Shown one piece after another: positions 45,389 through 55,342 of a stretch of 64,000 nt of DNA. The position numbers and the translations under genes were made by a program. The notes beneath the pieces are model-generated. The model searched no databases, had not been told where the DNA came from, and was given only the letters and a program-made list of their open reading frames with translations. Source of the stretch: CAXBDP01 sp041689935 (GTDB taxonomy: Bacteria; Bacteroidota; Bacteroidia; Cytophagales; Cyclobacteriaceae). Location: assembly GCA_041689935.1 (NCBI GenBank), contig JBDNFI010000091.1:11830-75829 (forward strand), given 5' to 3'. Positions within the stretch are counted from its first letter, which is position 1; the number at the start of each line of letters is the position of its first letter.

Positions 45389-46147
45389 TTACTCATTCAA
45401 ATCCCAATTGTAATCCATGTAATCTACTTTCGCTTTGGCGTTTATCTTCACCTCGCTATATTTATTCAAATAGTCGATGAGGCTCCCATTCTTTTTGAAA
45501 TCACCTGAAAACCAAGAGAATATCTTAGAAACTTCGATATCAGAAGCTTGAATTTTGTTGTAAGCAGGATGGTTGATAAAAATGGCGGCTTGCTCAGTCA
45601 ATTGCTGCTCTAGTTTGGTAGCTGTGAACGCTTCATTTCTGAGCGGAGGGCATGAAACCGATGCGCAATTAATAGCGAAGTGAATTTGTGGCTCATCAAA
45701 TTCCTTTCTCAGAATGGCATGTTCAATTTGATCTAAGCTTGCATCCTTTCCACCAATTTGGAAGAATTTTTTATGCCAAACAGTATTTAATAGTGGAATT
45801 TTGATGGTAGGATGGAGGTCTTGAATACTCTTGACTGGGTAATTATCCACTATTAATTTCACCGTAAAGGCATTGTATGCATTGATCCAATAGGCCAATT
45901 GCTCTGCTTCCGACCAAGTAGCCTTATCAGGTGGGGTGTTGCTAAGGGTGTTTAGGTAGCTTTCGAGGGCAATTTTATCTTGGATAAATCCTTCATAGTT
46001 TACGTTTCCCTGTTCAGTTACATGTTTTTGTAGAAGTACCGTCCAAGGGTTGTGGTTTGGTGCCTGTGTACCTGCTTGGCCTAAGCTTTCGCTATGGCAA
46101 GAAAATAGTGAGACAAAAATTAAGGATAAAAGGAATAGGCGTACCAT
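45389..46147 (-). CDS. DUF547 domain lipoprotein
   Basis: A 252-residue protein with a lipoprotein signal (LLSLIFVSLFSC, Cys near residue 17) and a DUF547 domain: AYWINAYNAFTVKLIVDNYP, then IHFAINCASVSCPPLRNEAF and KIFSWFSGDF. The Cys and His residues in the NCASxSCP motif are typical of the family, which has been proposed to have a papain-like fold. The function is unknown. It lies between the photolyase and tamB on the same strand. Confidence 0.9.
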   Translation of the reverse strand: MVRLFLLSLIFVSLFSCHSESLGQAGTQAPNHNPWTVLLQKHVTEQGNVNYEGFIQDKIALESYLNTLSNTPPDKATWSEAEQLAYWINAYNAFTVKLIVDNYPVKSIQDLHPTIKIPLLNTVWHKKFFQIGGKDASLDQIEHAILRKEFDEPQIHFAINCASVSCPPLRNEAFTATKLEQQLTEQAAIFINHPAYNKIQASDIEVSKIFSWFSGDFKKNGSLIDYLNKYSEVKINAKAKVDYMDYNWDLNE

Positions 46148-46190
46148 AAATTAAATTTCAATGATATAAGAAAGAAAAGCTTTGTTTAGT

Positions 46191-49100
46191 TCAACTGAGT
46201 GGCAACTTTTGATCATCAGTTTCCTTTGAGCTTTCTTTATTCTTTTCGATTTCTTGTTCTTCTTTTGTTAAGTTTTCTCTCCGAATAGCTTCTGCTCTAT
46301 TTTTACCTCTAATGCTTGTAAATAGCTCATCAAGTTTATCAAAACTTTGAGTGTACATTAAGCTAATACCCGTGGTTGTAGCTGTATTATTTAATGCTGT
46401 GGAGGCCATATTCAAATTGGTACGGCTAAAAATTTTCACTCGGAAGGCGCCGTCTGCGCTTAATAAATATTCCGCTGTCCAATCGCCAGCCAAGCTAGTA
46501 ACATCCACTTCATTGCTCAAATTGGTAATGGCGCCATCGCGGGTTACTCTAAGTCTGCCATTTAAGAAGGTATAAGAAAGCCGCAATTGAAAGGTATTTA
46601 AGGCTTGTTCATCGAGCCCAGCCAGGTCTATATTTACTTCTAAGTTTTCATCAATCTGGGAAACATAGTGGCTCAATTGGCTGGAGAAAAACTCACTTAC
46701 TGATCGGCCAAAGCCGCCTCCACCACCGGTGCCAAATGAGTTTTCAGGTGAGAATTTACGTAAGATTATCAAAGAGAAAACCTGTCGATTGAGTTCCTGT
46801 TCATCGTTTTCTAGTCTGAATTTGAAACTGGTAACCAAGGTTTCTAATTCAATATTTCCTTGCGGATATTCGTCAATGACAATCCCAAAGTCTATTTCTG
46901 GGGATAGCATTGAGCCTGTCAAATCCATCGTAACTCTTGTAGGGTATCTGCGCTGCACTGCTGGGTCATTTAGCGCCGATTCATTGCGAACCAACGGAGC
47001 GAGTGAGGCTAATTGCCTGTAGGATGCTTGTATATCAAGTATAGCTTCGTAAGGATCTCCCAGCCAACTAATCTTACTTCCTGGCTCCACAATAAATTCC
47101 TTATTGATAATCCCGTAAAGTGTGAAATTATAGGCTCCCTCGGTGATTTCATAATCACCAAACATATTGAATTGGCCATTGGTATCAATTTGCAATTTGA
47201 GATTTCCACGCCCTCGCGCGCGAATGATATCGCCCGCTTTTTGATCGAAAATGATTTCGGCATAGGCATCAGGTGTTACGGCAATATCAAAATCGAGCTT
47301 TAGGCCAGATAAAACCACCTCTCTTTCTAGGTTGATTTCAGCCAATACAAGACTATCTTGGAAATCGATGAAGTGAATAAATTCACTTTGCTCTACACTG
47401 TTTGAGGAGCTTATGGGAATGTATAGGTTTGTGCCTTTGTTCGTAGTAGCTCTTACGCCCACTTCCAGATTGCTAAAAGGGCCTAAAATATTGAAAGTTC
47501 CTGTGGCGACTGCTGTGCCGTAGTAAAGTTCATTTTCGCGTATAGTTGTGTTTAGCACGAGTAGATTACTCATGCTGCCGCGAATATCTACGACGAAATC
47601 TTTGAACCCATCATGGAAAATACCGCCAGTAATTTGCCCGCGATTATTGTCTTTATCTATCAAATTCAACCCTCTAAAACCAATCTCATTTTGATCGAAA
47701 ATGATGCTTCCATCGAAATTATAAACTGTATTTAGATAATTGAATTTTAGTTTACCATTATCCATTTTCCCAGTGCCTTCTACCACAGGATTATCCAATG
47801 AGCCAGTAACGCTGATTTGGCCAGTAACCTTACCCGCCATTTCGGAAAATAGCCCAGCTAGAAAAGGCTCTGCAATATTGAGGTTGGCATTATTGAGATT
47901 GGCTATTAGCTTCAGTTGATCGTCAATTTCATTTGGAAAATAAAACCCATCTAGGGCAATCACTTTCTCGCCATCGCGAACAACGCCAAGAGCAATATCA
48001 ACAAATTGTTCCTCGGTGTTCCACTTGGAAACGAGGCTAACATCACCCGCCAAAAATCTTTCAATACGGAATTCTAGAATATCCAGATTTGCATCGAATA
48101 TTTGGTTGTCATAGAAATCTTGAATATCCAAATACCCATCGGCCATACCAAAGAAAGGATATGGGCTAAATGGGTTTAGGTTTTCGATTTGAAAATTATC
48201 CATTACCAATCGTAAATTCTTGCTCGGATCCTCCGAAATGCTGCCTGTGAGGGAAATACTTTGGTCTTGAGAGACAATACGTAAATTTTCAAAATCAATT
48301 TCTTTGCCTGCAATAAAGATTCTATTGTTGTCTGCGAATTGCCAATTCTGCTCTAAAGCCAATAAATTAGAGGGTTGGAATTTGATTTCCGTACCCTCCC
48401 GCAACAAGTTGATAGTACCAAAGACCTCCGCAATGCTATTAGTAGGTGCTTGAACTATTCGGCTGCTAAAGTCAATCTTCTTTTCACTCCAAATCAAATT
48501 CACATAAATATCTTCCAACGTGCCTTCATCAGCATCAGCATCATACCGTTTTGACTCGATATATGCACTGGCAAGTATGTCTGTGCTGTCTGCAATTTTG
48601 GAAGTGTTGATATCAATAAGGTTATTATTGAAGGTATTTGTGCCCACTCGGACAGTTTCTATTTCGGAATTTAAAGCAAATATGGACGTGTACCCGTTGA
48701 TAAAACTGCCTTCCACATTCGTATTTTCCGACACGTATATGTATGGGTCGAATAACTGAATGATAGGATTTGCGTCTTTTAAATTAAATGTGAAATCTGC
48801 TCGATAGTATGCCGCTTCTGAGGCAAGATTTTTTTCAGAATAATAGCTGTTGATTTCTTCTTTGTCATTGATCAATGCGAGTTCAATTTCTTTTGCAAAA
48901 ATCTGAGCATCTTCAATGATCGTAGTAAAATTAAATTGACCGAAAATTTCCGCATCAATTAAGCTTGAGCTGAGTCTAATTTGCCTGTCTTGATTCTTTT
49001 TAATACTCTGAAATTCCAAAGAATCGAGTTTTAGGCTTCGACCATTGTAGACTATATAATTGTCAAGAAATTCCGCATAGCCTGTTAGACTATCAATTTG

Positions 49101-50777
49101 TAATCCTCGCAAATCAGTGTAAACTTTCGTGCTGACAAAAATATCCTCCTCCGTCAAATTCAATTCTCTTAGAAATGCCGTGTCAAGTTGAGCGGTGATA
49201 TTTATTAAATCGAGATTATTGCGGAGGTCAATAAATGCGGTGGCATTAAATTTAAGGTTGGGATCATCTATTTTGATATCCCCTTGGAATAGATTGCCAG
49301 CAAAACGAACATCTGTAGTGATATTTGTGTAATCATAGCCCTTGAGGCCTAAGGATGAAAAGGAAGCATCCAAGAGTAAATCGGCATCCTCTTGGTTAAA
49401 TCCCTGGCCTTCGATATTCCCTTTCATGCTCACTAAGCCAACATTTTCAGTGTTATTTATAAACTTGCCTAAATTGAAATTCTGCAAAGCCAATGCTCCT
49501 CTGTATTGAGGAATTTGGCCTGGCGATAGTTTCATATTTATATCTGAATTTATATTTCCTAAAGCCGTTTTGAAACTTCCGTTAGCAACAAAGTCATTGA
49601 ATAATCCGATAAATTCTCCTGTGAAGTTGACTCTCCCTAATGAGGATATTTGCTTTAATGACTCTCTATCTAGATAGGGACTCAAATCGCTCATTACTAC
49701 CGATGAATTGAGCAAATTTGCCATTACAAAGGTATTGTCAATGTCGGGCAATCCCTCGAACGAAAGATTTCCCGAAAAATGACTTGCTCTGCCAAATCCA
49801 AGTCGAAAATCATTCATCGAAATATTGCTGACGGGCCCAGAAATTTCGCCGTCTAATATGTAAAATTGATCATATCCTGCTACCGCTGGAGCGAATAGAG
49901 CCAAATCTTCGGAATAAATTCTTGAATTATTCATGCTAGCCTCGATGGAAACACTATCGATGAAGTAGCTCAAATTGGAAGGGTTGCTAAACCTAAACAC
50001 TAGCGAATCTTTAATCACGCTTGTGCCAGCAGATAAATTGAGTTCAGTCAGTCCAATCTTAGTTTTTGAGTAGTGGAAATTCGTCCGAAGATTATTGATT
50101 CGGAACCCTGTTTTTGGTTCTAAGCCCTCTAGTCCCAATATATTTAGCTCTATGGTGTCATTGCTTACCCGCAGATTCCTGATGTCTCCAAAAAGCTCAG
50201 CAAAATGTAAGTGATTATAATCTACACCATCTTCAATGGTGTCTAGGCTGGGATTGCTAATAATAAAATCACTTTGAAGCAATCGAATTCGATCAATTTC
50301 GAATGGTTTGGCACTTGCTGTTGTATCCGTCGACGTAGAAAGCTTGTTAATCTGAGCGATAAATGCGTTGATATTCAAATCTCCATCAACGGCATTATTT
50401 ATCAATTGAACTTTCAGCTTTTCAGTTCTGAGTTCATCTAAGTTTATACTTTGCTCCGAAAATAAATCGGTGATATTAAAATCGATTAAAATTTTATCAG
50501 CACCAATCATAAGGCTGTCCTGCGTATCGCGTATGGCAAGTCCTTCTAGTTCAATTTCGTCCAGCCATTTAATGCTAACTTTGCTGAGTGTAGTGGTAAA
50601 ACCAGTCTTTTCTGAAAGATAATTTGCTGTCTTTTTTGCAATAAATGTCTGAAATGAAGGAACTTGTAATAGTAATAGCAATCCTAAGGTCAAGGTTAAT
50701 AAGGCTATAATTGTCCATGATATTGTTCTTGCAATACCTTTTTTGATAACTTGCGCCCTAGTTTTCTTTTCTGACAA
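46191..50777 (-). CDS. tamB: translocation and assembly module subunit TamB (DUF490)
   Basis: A very large (1528-residue) inner-membrane-anchored AsmA/TamB-type protein. One N-terminal hydrophobic helix (IIALLTLTLGLLLLLQV) is followed by a long beta-taco body spanning the periplasm, and a C-terminal DUF490 domain with YELTEGAYNF-like sequence (YEITEGAYNFTLYG) and LSYTFLNGRLRVTRDG. Roles known for the family are bridge-like phospholipid transport and outer-membrane protein assembly. The frame has only a TTG start (50777), 9 bases from the divergent tsaD ATG. No BamA-like TamA partner is adjacent. Confidence 0.93.
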   Translation of the reverse strand: MSEKKTRAQVIKKGIARTISWTIIALLTLTLGLLLLLQVPSFQTFIAKKTANYLSEKTGFTTTLSKVSIKWLDEIELEGLAIRDTQDSLMIGADKILIDFNITDLFSEQSINLDELRTEKLKVQLINNAVDGDLNINAFIAQINKLSTSTDTTASAKPFEIDRIRLLQSDFIISNPSLDTIEDGVDYNHLHFAELFGDIRNLRVSNDTIELNILGLEGLEPKTGFRINNLRTNFHYSKTKIGLTELNLSAGTSVIKDSLVFRFSNPSNLSYFIDSVSIEASMNNSRIYSEDLALFAPAVAGYDQFYILDGEISGPVSNISMNDFRLGFGRASHFSGNLSFEGLPDIDNTFVMANLLNSSVVMSDLSPYLDRESLKQISSLGRVNFTGEFIGLFNDFVANGSFKTALGNINSDINMKLSPGQIPQYRGALALQNFNLGKFINNTENVGLVSMKGNIEGQGFNQEDADLLLDASFSSLGLKGYDYTNITTDVRFAGNLFQGDIKIDDPNLKFNATAFIDLRNNLDLINITAQLDTAFLRELNLTEEDIFVSTKVYTDLRGLQIDSLTGYAEFLDNYIVYNGRSLKLDSLEFQSIKKNQDRQIRLSSSLIDAEIFGQFNFTTIIEDAQIFAKEIELALINDKEEINSYYSEKNLASEAAYYRADFTFNLKDANPIIQLFDPYIYVSENTNVEGSFINGYTSIFALNSEIETVRVGTNTFNNNLIDINTSKIADSTDILASAYIESKRYDADADEGTLEDIYVNLIWSEKKIDFSSRIVQAPTNSIAEVFGTINLLREGTEIKFQPSNLLALEQNWQFADNNRIFIAGKEIDFENLRIVSQDQSISLTGSISEDPSKNLRLVMDNFQIENLNPFSPYPFFGMADGYLDIQDFYDNQIFDANLDILEFRIERFLAGDVSLVSKWNTEEQFVDIALGVVRDGEKVIALDGFYFPNEIDDQLKLIANLNNANLNIAEPFLAGLFSEMAGKVTGQISVTGSLDNPVVEGTGKMDNGKLKFNYLNTVYNFDGSIIFDQNEIGFRGLNLIDKDNNRGQITGGIFHDGFKDFVVDIRGSMSNLLVLNTTIRENELYYGTAVATGTFNILGPFSNLEVGVRATTNKGTNLYIPISSSNSVEQSEFIHFIDFQDSLVLAEINLEREVVLSGLKLDFDIAVTPDAYAEIIFDQKAGDIIRARGRGNLKLQIDTNGQFNMFGDYEITEGAYNFTLYGIINKEFIVEPGSKISWLGDPYEAILDIQASYRQLASLAPLVRNESALNDPAVQRRYPTRVTMDLTGSMLSPEIDFGIVIDEYPQGNIELETLVTSFKFRLENDEQELNRQVFSLIILRKFSPENSFGTGGGGGFGRSVSEFFSSQLSHYVSQIDENLEVNIDLAGLDEQALNTFQLRLSYTFLNGRLRVTRDGAITNLSNEVDVTSLAGDWTAEYLLSADGAFRVKIFSRTNLNMASTALNNTATTTGISLMYTQSFDKLDELFTSIRGKNRAEAIRRENLTKEEQEIEKNKESSKETDDQKLPLS

Positions 50778-50786
50778 AGCCTTAAA

Positions 50787-51794
50787 ATGAGTGAAATTAT
50801 ACTTGCAATAGAGTCTTCTTGTGATGAAACCTCAGCCGCAATAATTGCGGGTGGAAAATTAATCAATAATATAATAGCAACGCAACGAATACACGAGAGT
50901 TATGGGGGAGTGGTGCCTGAGCTTGCCTCCCGAGCACACCAACAAAACATCGTGCCAGTAGTGAGTGAGGCACTCAAGCAAGCCAATGTCGCAGTAGAAG
51001 ATTTATCGGCTATTGCATTCACTCGTGGGCCAGGTTTATTGGGTTCATTATTAGTAGGAGCCTCATTTGCCAAGGGTTTGGCTCTTTCATTAGATATTCC
51101 TTTGATTGAGATCAATCACATGCAAGCACATGTTTTGGCGCATTTTATTGAAGACCCTAAGCCAAGTTTTCCTTTTCTGTGCTTGACTGTAAGCGGCGGA
51201 CATACCCAAATCATCAAAGTGAAAAGCACTACCGACATGGAAATAATCGGGCAAACACAGGACGATTCCGTAGGTGAGGCTTTCGACAAGGCGGCAAAAA
51301 TGCTGGGATTGCCCTATCCAGGTGGGCCACATTTGGATAAGTTAGCGCAAAAGGGCAATCCAAATCGCTTTGCGTTTTCCGAAACCCAAATGCCTGATTT
51401 AGATTACTCATTCAGTGGAGTGAAAACGTCTATTTTGTATTTCTTGAGAGACGAGCAAAAGAAAAATTCAAATTTTATACAGGAGAATCTCGAAGATTTA
51501 GCGGCAAGTATTCAAAAGACATTAGTGTCTATGTTATTGACAAAACTTGTGAAAGCAACCAAATTACATTCCATCCATCAGATAGCGATTGCGGGAGGAG
51601 TGGCTGCAAATAGTGGATTGAGACAGAGATTACGAGAGCTAGCCGCTACCCATCAGTGGTCTATACATATTCCCTCCTTCGAATATTGTACCGACAATGC
51701 CGGTATGATTGCTATGGCGGCTTATTTTAAATATCACGCTAAGGATTTTGTCGGGCAAAATGTAAGTCCAAACCCCCGCATGGCATTCACATGA
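50787..51794 (+). CDS. tsaD: tRNA N6-adenosine threonylcarbamoyltransferase TsaD
   Basis: Makes the t6A37 modification in ANN-decoding tRNAs with TsaB, TsaC and TsaE, which are not present here. The 335-residue protein has IESSCDETSAAII, the metal-binding HMQAHVLAH, LTVSGGHTQI, GEAFDKAAKMLGLPYPGGP and AGGVAANSGLR. The ATG is 9 bases from the divergent tamB start, so promoters overlap coding sequence. Confidence 0.97.
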   Translation: MSEIILAIESSCDETSAAIIAGGKLINNIIATQRIHESYGGVVPELASRAHQQNIVPVVSEALKQANVAVEDLSAIAFTRGPGLLGSLLVGASFAKGLALSLDIPLIEINHMQAHVLAHFIEDPKPSFPFLCLTVSGGHTQIIKVKSTTDMEIIGQTQDDSVGEAFDKAAKMLGLPYPGGPHLDKLAQKGNPNRFAFSETQMPDLDYSFSGVKTSILYFLRDEQKKNSNFIQENLEDLAASIQKTLVSMLLTKLVKATKLHSIHQIAIAGGVAANSGLRQRLRELAATHQWSIHIPSFEYCTDNAGMIAMAAYFKYHAKDFVGQNVSPNPRMAFT

Positions 51795-51851
51795 TCAAGG
51801 TATTTTCTACTTTGTATTTTAGGAGAAGTCAAATTAGCCTAATTTTGAAGA

Positions 51852-52250
51852 ATGAAGGATATCTTTAAAAAGGGCGATAAAAAGGTTTATATCCATAAAA
51901 TTAAAGAGGAAGATATCGCTGCTTTTCATGGCGAAACGGTGCATCCAGTATATGCTACCTTTGCGCTAGCAAGGGACATGGAATGGGGCGGGAGGTTATT
52001 TGTAATAGACATGTTGGAGGAATCAGAGCAAGGTATTGGTACATTTATAGAAATAGATCATAAATCACCAGCGTTCGTTAATGAAAAAGCTAGGATTGAA
52101 GCTACCATTGAGGAAATCCATTTGCATGAGATTATCTGCAAAGTAGAAGTGACCGTTGCGGACAGAGTAATTGCTCATGGACGCACAGGGCAAAAAATAT
52201 TGAAAAAAGAGAAGGTAGAAAGATTATTTAATAAGATTAAAAATGGCTAA
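51852..52250 (+). CDS. hotdog-fold thioesterase-like protein (FlK-like)
   Basis: A 132-residue soluble protein with a hotdog-like pattern: HETVHPVYATFALARDMEW-type N-terminus (HGETVHPVYATFALARDMEW), then GIGTFIEIDHKSPAFVNEKA as the central region with DHKSPA, and VADRVIAHGRTGQKIL. This recalls fluoroacetyl-CoA thioesterase-like (FlK) proteins, but the substrate is unknown. Its last codons overlap the smpB start by 8 bases, so the genes are coupled. Confidence 0.75.
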   Translation: MKDIFKKGDKKVYIHKIKEEDIAAFHGETVHPVYATFALARDMEWGGRLFVIDMLEESEQGIGTFIEIDHKSPAFVNEKARIEATIEEIHLHEIICKVEVTVADRVIAHGRTGQKILKKEKVERLFNKIKNG

Positions 52251-52710
52251 GAAGGACGAAAGATTCTCAAACATCATAAATATAAAAAATCGTCGAGCTT
52301 CTTTTGAATATGAGTTTATCGAAAAATTTGTAGCGGGTATTCAATTGCTGGGTTCAGAGATAAAATCAATAAGAGAAGGAAAAGTAAATATTACAGATGC
52401 ATTTTGTTTTGTATCCAACGAGGAAGTTTTTGTTAAAAATCTCCATATATCGCAGTATAGCAATCTTAGCTTTAATGCTCCTGACCCGATGCGTCAGCGG
52501 AAGTTATTGCTGAATAAGAAGGAAATCAGGAAGATTGTGGCGAAAACAGAAGAAAAAGGATTGACCATTATTCCCACCCGCCTTTTTATAAATGACCGGG
52601 GATTAGCCAAATTGGAATTTGCCATTGCCAAGGGAAAGAAACTCCATGACAAGAGAGATTCTATCAAAGACAAAGACTTGAAACGGGAAATGGATCGGAT
52701 TAAATACTAA
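52243..52710 (+). CDS. smpB: SsrA-binding protein SmpB
   Basis: Binds tmRNA and delivers it to stalled ribosomes in trans-translation. The 155-residue protein shows NRRASFEYEFIEKFVAGIQL, LLGSEIKSIREGKVNITDAF-like sequence around residues 36-55, VKNLHISQYS, and the C-terminal KGKKLHDKRDSIKDKD. No tmRNA gene was noticed near it. Confidence 0.96.
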   Translation: MAKKDERFSNIINIKNRRASFEYEFIEKFVAGIQLLGSEIKSIREGKVNITDAFCFVSNEEVFVKNLHISQYSNLSFNAPDPMRQRKLLLNKKEIRKIVAKTEEKGLTIIPTRLFINDRGLAKLEFAIAKGKKLHDKRDSIKDKDLKREMDRIKY

Positions 52711-52776
52711 TCGTCCATTTTACACTTGCCAGATTATAAAGAATAAAATACCTTTAGTAGATTTTATTCTGATTAT

Positions 52777-53547
52777 ATGTTCGGTATTATCCGTCAGTCG
52801 CTAGTCCCTATTCGTGTAGAAGCTTCCCACAGAAGCGAAATGGTTTCTCAACAGCTATTTGGAGAACATTATCGTGTATTAGATAATGACACAGAGAAGT
52901 ATTGGCTTAGGATTTCCAGTGCTTTCGATAATTATGAAGGCTGGATTTGCCGATTGCAACATACGGAAATAAGCGAGGCCTATTTCGAGCAAATTGAATC
53001 ATCCGATTATAAAATCAGCCTAGATTTGTCTTCACCAATCCTTTTTAAAAAGGAAAGGATGAATATTTTGTTAGGATCCGTATTGCCATTTGGCAGCAAC
53101 GAACTCTTCAAAATGGAAGAAACGCTCGCATTTGGTGGAGAATCAAAACCACTTAGTCAACAGTTGAAAATGCCTTACATGAAGGATATTGCGCTTAAAT
53201 ATCTAAATGCTCCTTACTTGTGGGGCGGGCGTAGTCCGTTCGGTATCGATTGTTCGGGATTTATTCAGCAAGTATTTAAAATTTGTGGTTTTCGGCTAAA
53301 CAGAGATGCTTCACAACAGTTTTTGCAAGGGTTGGAAGTGGCGTTTGAAAATGCGAAGGCTGGTGATTTGGCTTTTTTCGGAACGGAGGATAAAATTGAC
53401 CACGTGGGGTTGATTTTAGAGGAGAGTAAAATCATACATGCAAGCGGCTACGTCAAAATAAATGAGATCAATGAAATAGGAATTCAACAAACCAACGGAG
53501 AATTTACGCATAAATTAAAAGGAGTCAGACGATTGATAAATAAATGA
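52777..53547 (+). CDS. SH3 plus NlpC/P60 cysteine peptidase
   Basis: A 256-residue hydrolase with two SH3-like regions (residues about 1-120; VPIRVEASHRSEMVSQQLFG) followed by an NlpC/P60 domain. Catalytic residues are Cys159 (GIDCSGFIQQ), His209 (DHVGLIL) and His221 (IIHASGYV). It probably cleaves gamma-D-Glu-diamino-acid bonds in murein peptides. No signal peptide is evident, so it may work on recycled cytoplasmic muropeptides, as other Bacteroidota homologues do. Its stop overlaps the HNH gene start. Confidence 0.93.
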   Translation: MFGIIRQSLVPIRVEASHRSEMVSQQLFGEHYRVLDNDTEKYWLRISSAFDNYEGWICRLQHTEISEAYFEQIESSDYKISLDLSSPILFKKERMNILLGSVLPFGSNELFKMEETLAFGGESKPLSQQLKMPYMKDIALKYLNAPYLWGGRSPFGIDCSGFIQQVFKICGFRLNRDASQQFLQGLEVAFENAKAGDLAFFGTEDKIDHVGLILEESKIIHASGYVKINEINEIGIQQTNGEFTHKLKGVRRLINK

Positions 53548-54056
53548 AGCAGCGAGTGTTGGTTTTGAATCAAGATTACAGCCCTATTACTATTTGTACA
53601 GTACATAGAGGCTTTTTGTTGGTGTATCTTAACAAGGCGGAATTAATAGCTCCCTATAAGTCTGCTGTCATTAGAACTATTGATCTGCAATTTGAAATGC
53701 CCGCAGTCATTAGAATCCAACGATATGTTAACGTTCCTTACAAGGGAGTGATCCTTACTAGGCATAATATATTCAAGCGGGATACGCATTCTTGTCAATA
53801 TTGTGCGGCAACAAAAGAGCTAACCATCGATCATATCGTTCCTCGCTCCAAAGGAGGGAAATCCACTTGGACGAACTTGATAACAGCATGCAAGAGATGC
53901 AACTCCCGCAAAGGTGACTTTTCGCCTGAGCATGCAGGAATGAAACTGCTAAATAAACCCTATAAACCGAGTTATACTATATTTTTGAGAGATCATTCAG
54001 GATTTACTTGTGAGGAGTGGGAGCCATTTCTTGGTGAAAGAGTACCTTACCTTTGA
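53544..54056 (+). CDS. HNH endonuclease
   Basis: A 170-residue protein of the stand-alone HNH family that starts MKQRVLVLNQDYSPITICTV. The HNH site is CQYCAATKELTIDHIVPRSK, with the second zinc pair in ACKRCNSRKG. The family is widespread in bacteria and its chromosomal role is unclear. It overlaps the NlpC/P60 stop by 4 bases (ATGA). Confidence 0.92.
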   Translation: MKQRVLVLNQDYSPITICTVHRGFLLVYLNKAELIAPYKSAVIRTIDLQFEMPAVIRIQRYVNVPYKGVILTRHNIFKRDTHSCQYCAATKELTIDHIVPRSKGGKSTWTNLITACKRCNSRKGDFSPEHAGMKLLNKPYKPSYTIFLRDHSGFTCEEWEPFLGERVPYL

Positions 54057-54243
54057 GGAAGTAATTTTACCCTCCCGCTAAAATTTCCTGCTAGTGAAGT
54101 GTCCGATTTTGACTTTAATATGTACACTTTTGAACGGTTTTACGAAAAGAGAAATCATGAAACCATCAAAATTTAGCTTTTTAGGCACGTTTTATTTTCC
54201 GCACTGCATTTGTATTCATGCTGGCAACAAACAAAAAACAGCA

Positions 54244-55143
54244 ATGAAAACTATACCATCGATCCCATTAGTATTTTTAATCTTTTTGTTCACCGCCTGT
54301 AGTATGGATATGTCATTTGGAGACATCTCGAATAACCCAGTCTTCACAAAAGAATACCCAATCAATGCAGGAGCAAACCTGGAGTTAATAACTTCTGGAG
54401 GCTCTATCAAAGTAACTGGTGAGCAAGGCCTTGACAGAGCCATTGTAGACTTCCGAATAGGAGGGAAGAATACAAAAAATCTAACTGAAGGTGAAATTGA
54501 GCGCTTATTTGACGAGCTTGATATAGAGGTTGAAAGTAGCGCTAATCGTCTTTATATCAAATATAATAGGGCCAACAGTGGCTCCGGATTTTTCTCCGGA
54601 ATGAATACCAGATCGGTATCCTTTGATGTGAGAGTACCGGAGGAAATTTTTGTAAAATTATATACCTCTGGCGGTTCATTAACGATTGATAATATGGTCG
54701 GGACTCATGAGTTGAGGACAAGCGGAGGCTCTATCCGAGTAAGTAATATTGATGGAGAAGTGGCTGGTGCGACTAGTGGAGGTTCCATTAAAGTGGATAA
54801 TTCGCATGGAATATTGAGCTTAAATACCTCTGGTGGAAGTGTGCGGTTCGAAAACTGCACCGGCTCGCTTGTAGGCAAAACAAGCGGGGGGTCAATAAGG
54901 GCAAGTGGATTGGCTAATCTTGAAAAACTGGATTTGAAAACAAGTGGCGGATCCATTAGAGTTGATTTGGACAAGGCACTTGATATGAGTCTGTATGCTA
55001 GGGGGTCACGAGTGAATGTGAGTGATCTAAGCAATTTTAGCGGTGAAATTAAAAGAGATAGAATTGATGGAAAAATTGGCAATGGAACCATTCCAGTAAG
55101 TCTGGTAACCTCTGGCGGTTCTGTTACTATTGATTTTAACTAG
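54244..55143 (+). CDS. DUF4097-like head-GIN-type beta-solenoid lipoprotein with eight TSGGS repeats
   Basis: A 299-residue lipoprotein (signal MKTIPSIPLVFLIFLFTAC, from the ATG at 54244; an in-frame extension upstream is not signal-like). The body is a right-handed beta-helix-like DUF4097/DUF2807 domain. The pentapeptide TSGGS occurs eight times (at about residues 46, 138, 158, 176, 194, 212, 233 and 292), several 18-21 residues apart, with alternating I/V-x-V strands between. The function is unknown; such proteins are assumed to be envelope adhesin-like or structural. A terminator follows. Confidence 0.85.
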   Translation: MKTIPSIPLVFLIFLFTACSMDMSFGDISNNPVFTKEYPINAGANLELITSGGSIKVTGEQGLDRAIVDFRIGGKNTKNLTEGEIERLFDELDIEVESSANRLYIKYNRANSGSGFFSGMNTRSVSFDVRVPEEIFVKLYTSGGSLTIDNMVGTHELRTSGGSIRVSNIDGEVAGATSGGSIKVDNSHGILSLNTSGGSVRFENCTGSLVGKTSGGSIRASGLANLEKLDLKTSGGSIRVDLDKALDMSLYARGSRVNVSDLSNFSGEIKRDRIDGKIGNGTIPVSLVTSGGSVTIDFN

Positions 55144-55165
55144 ATACAGGAATTATTAATAATAG

Positions 55166-55196
55166 GAAAGGCTGGGAAATTCTCAGCTTTTTTTAT
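55166..55196 (+). terminator. intrinsic terminator after the DUF4097 gene
   Basis: A stem AAGGCTGGGA / TCTCAGCTTT (one wobble or mismatch) with a short AAT loop is followed by seven T. Confidence 0.8.
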
Positions 55197-55227
55197 GCCA
55201 AAAAACTTCTAATATTCAGATTTTTAG

Positions 55228-55235
55228 TACCTTTG
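55228..55235 (+). promoter_or_regulatory. -7 box (TACCTTTG) of rpsA
   Basis: A perfect TAnnTTTG match lies 107 bases before the rpsA start and just after the previous terminator. The bases that follow (CCATCCGTT, then AAAATGG) recur just after the tRNA-Cys -7 box. Confidence 0.7.
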
Positions 55236-55342
55236 CCATCCGTTCAAAATGGACGGCTCACAAATTGTGAGAATTTAACTAACAAGCATTCTGTTTTTCT
55301 GATCCGAAGGCAGAATCGTAATAATGGATCAATAATAATATT

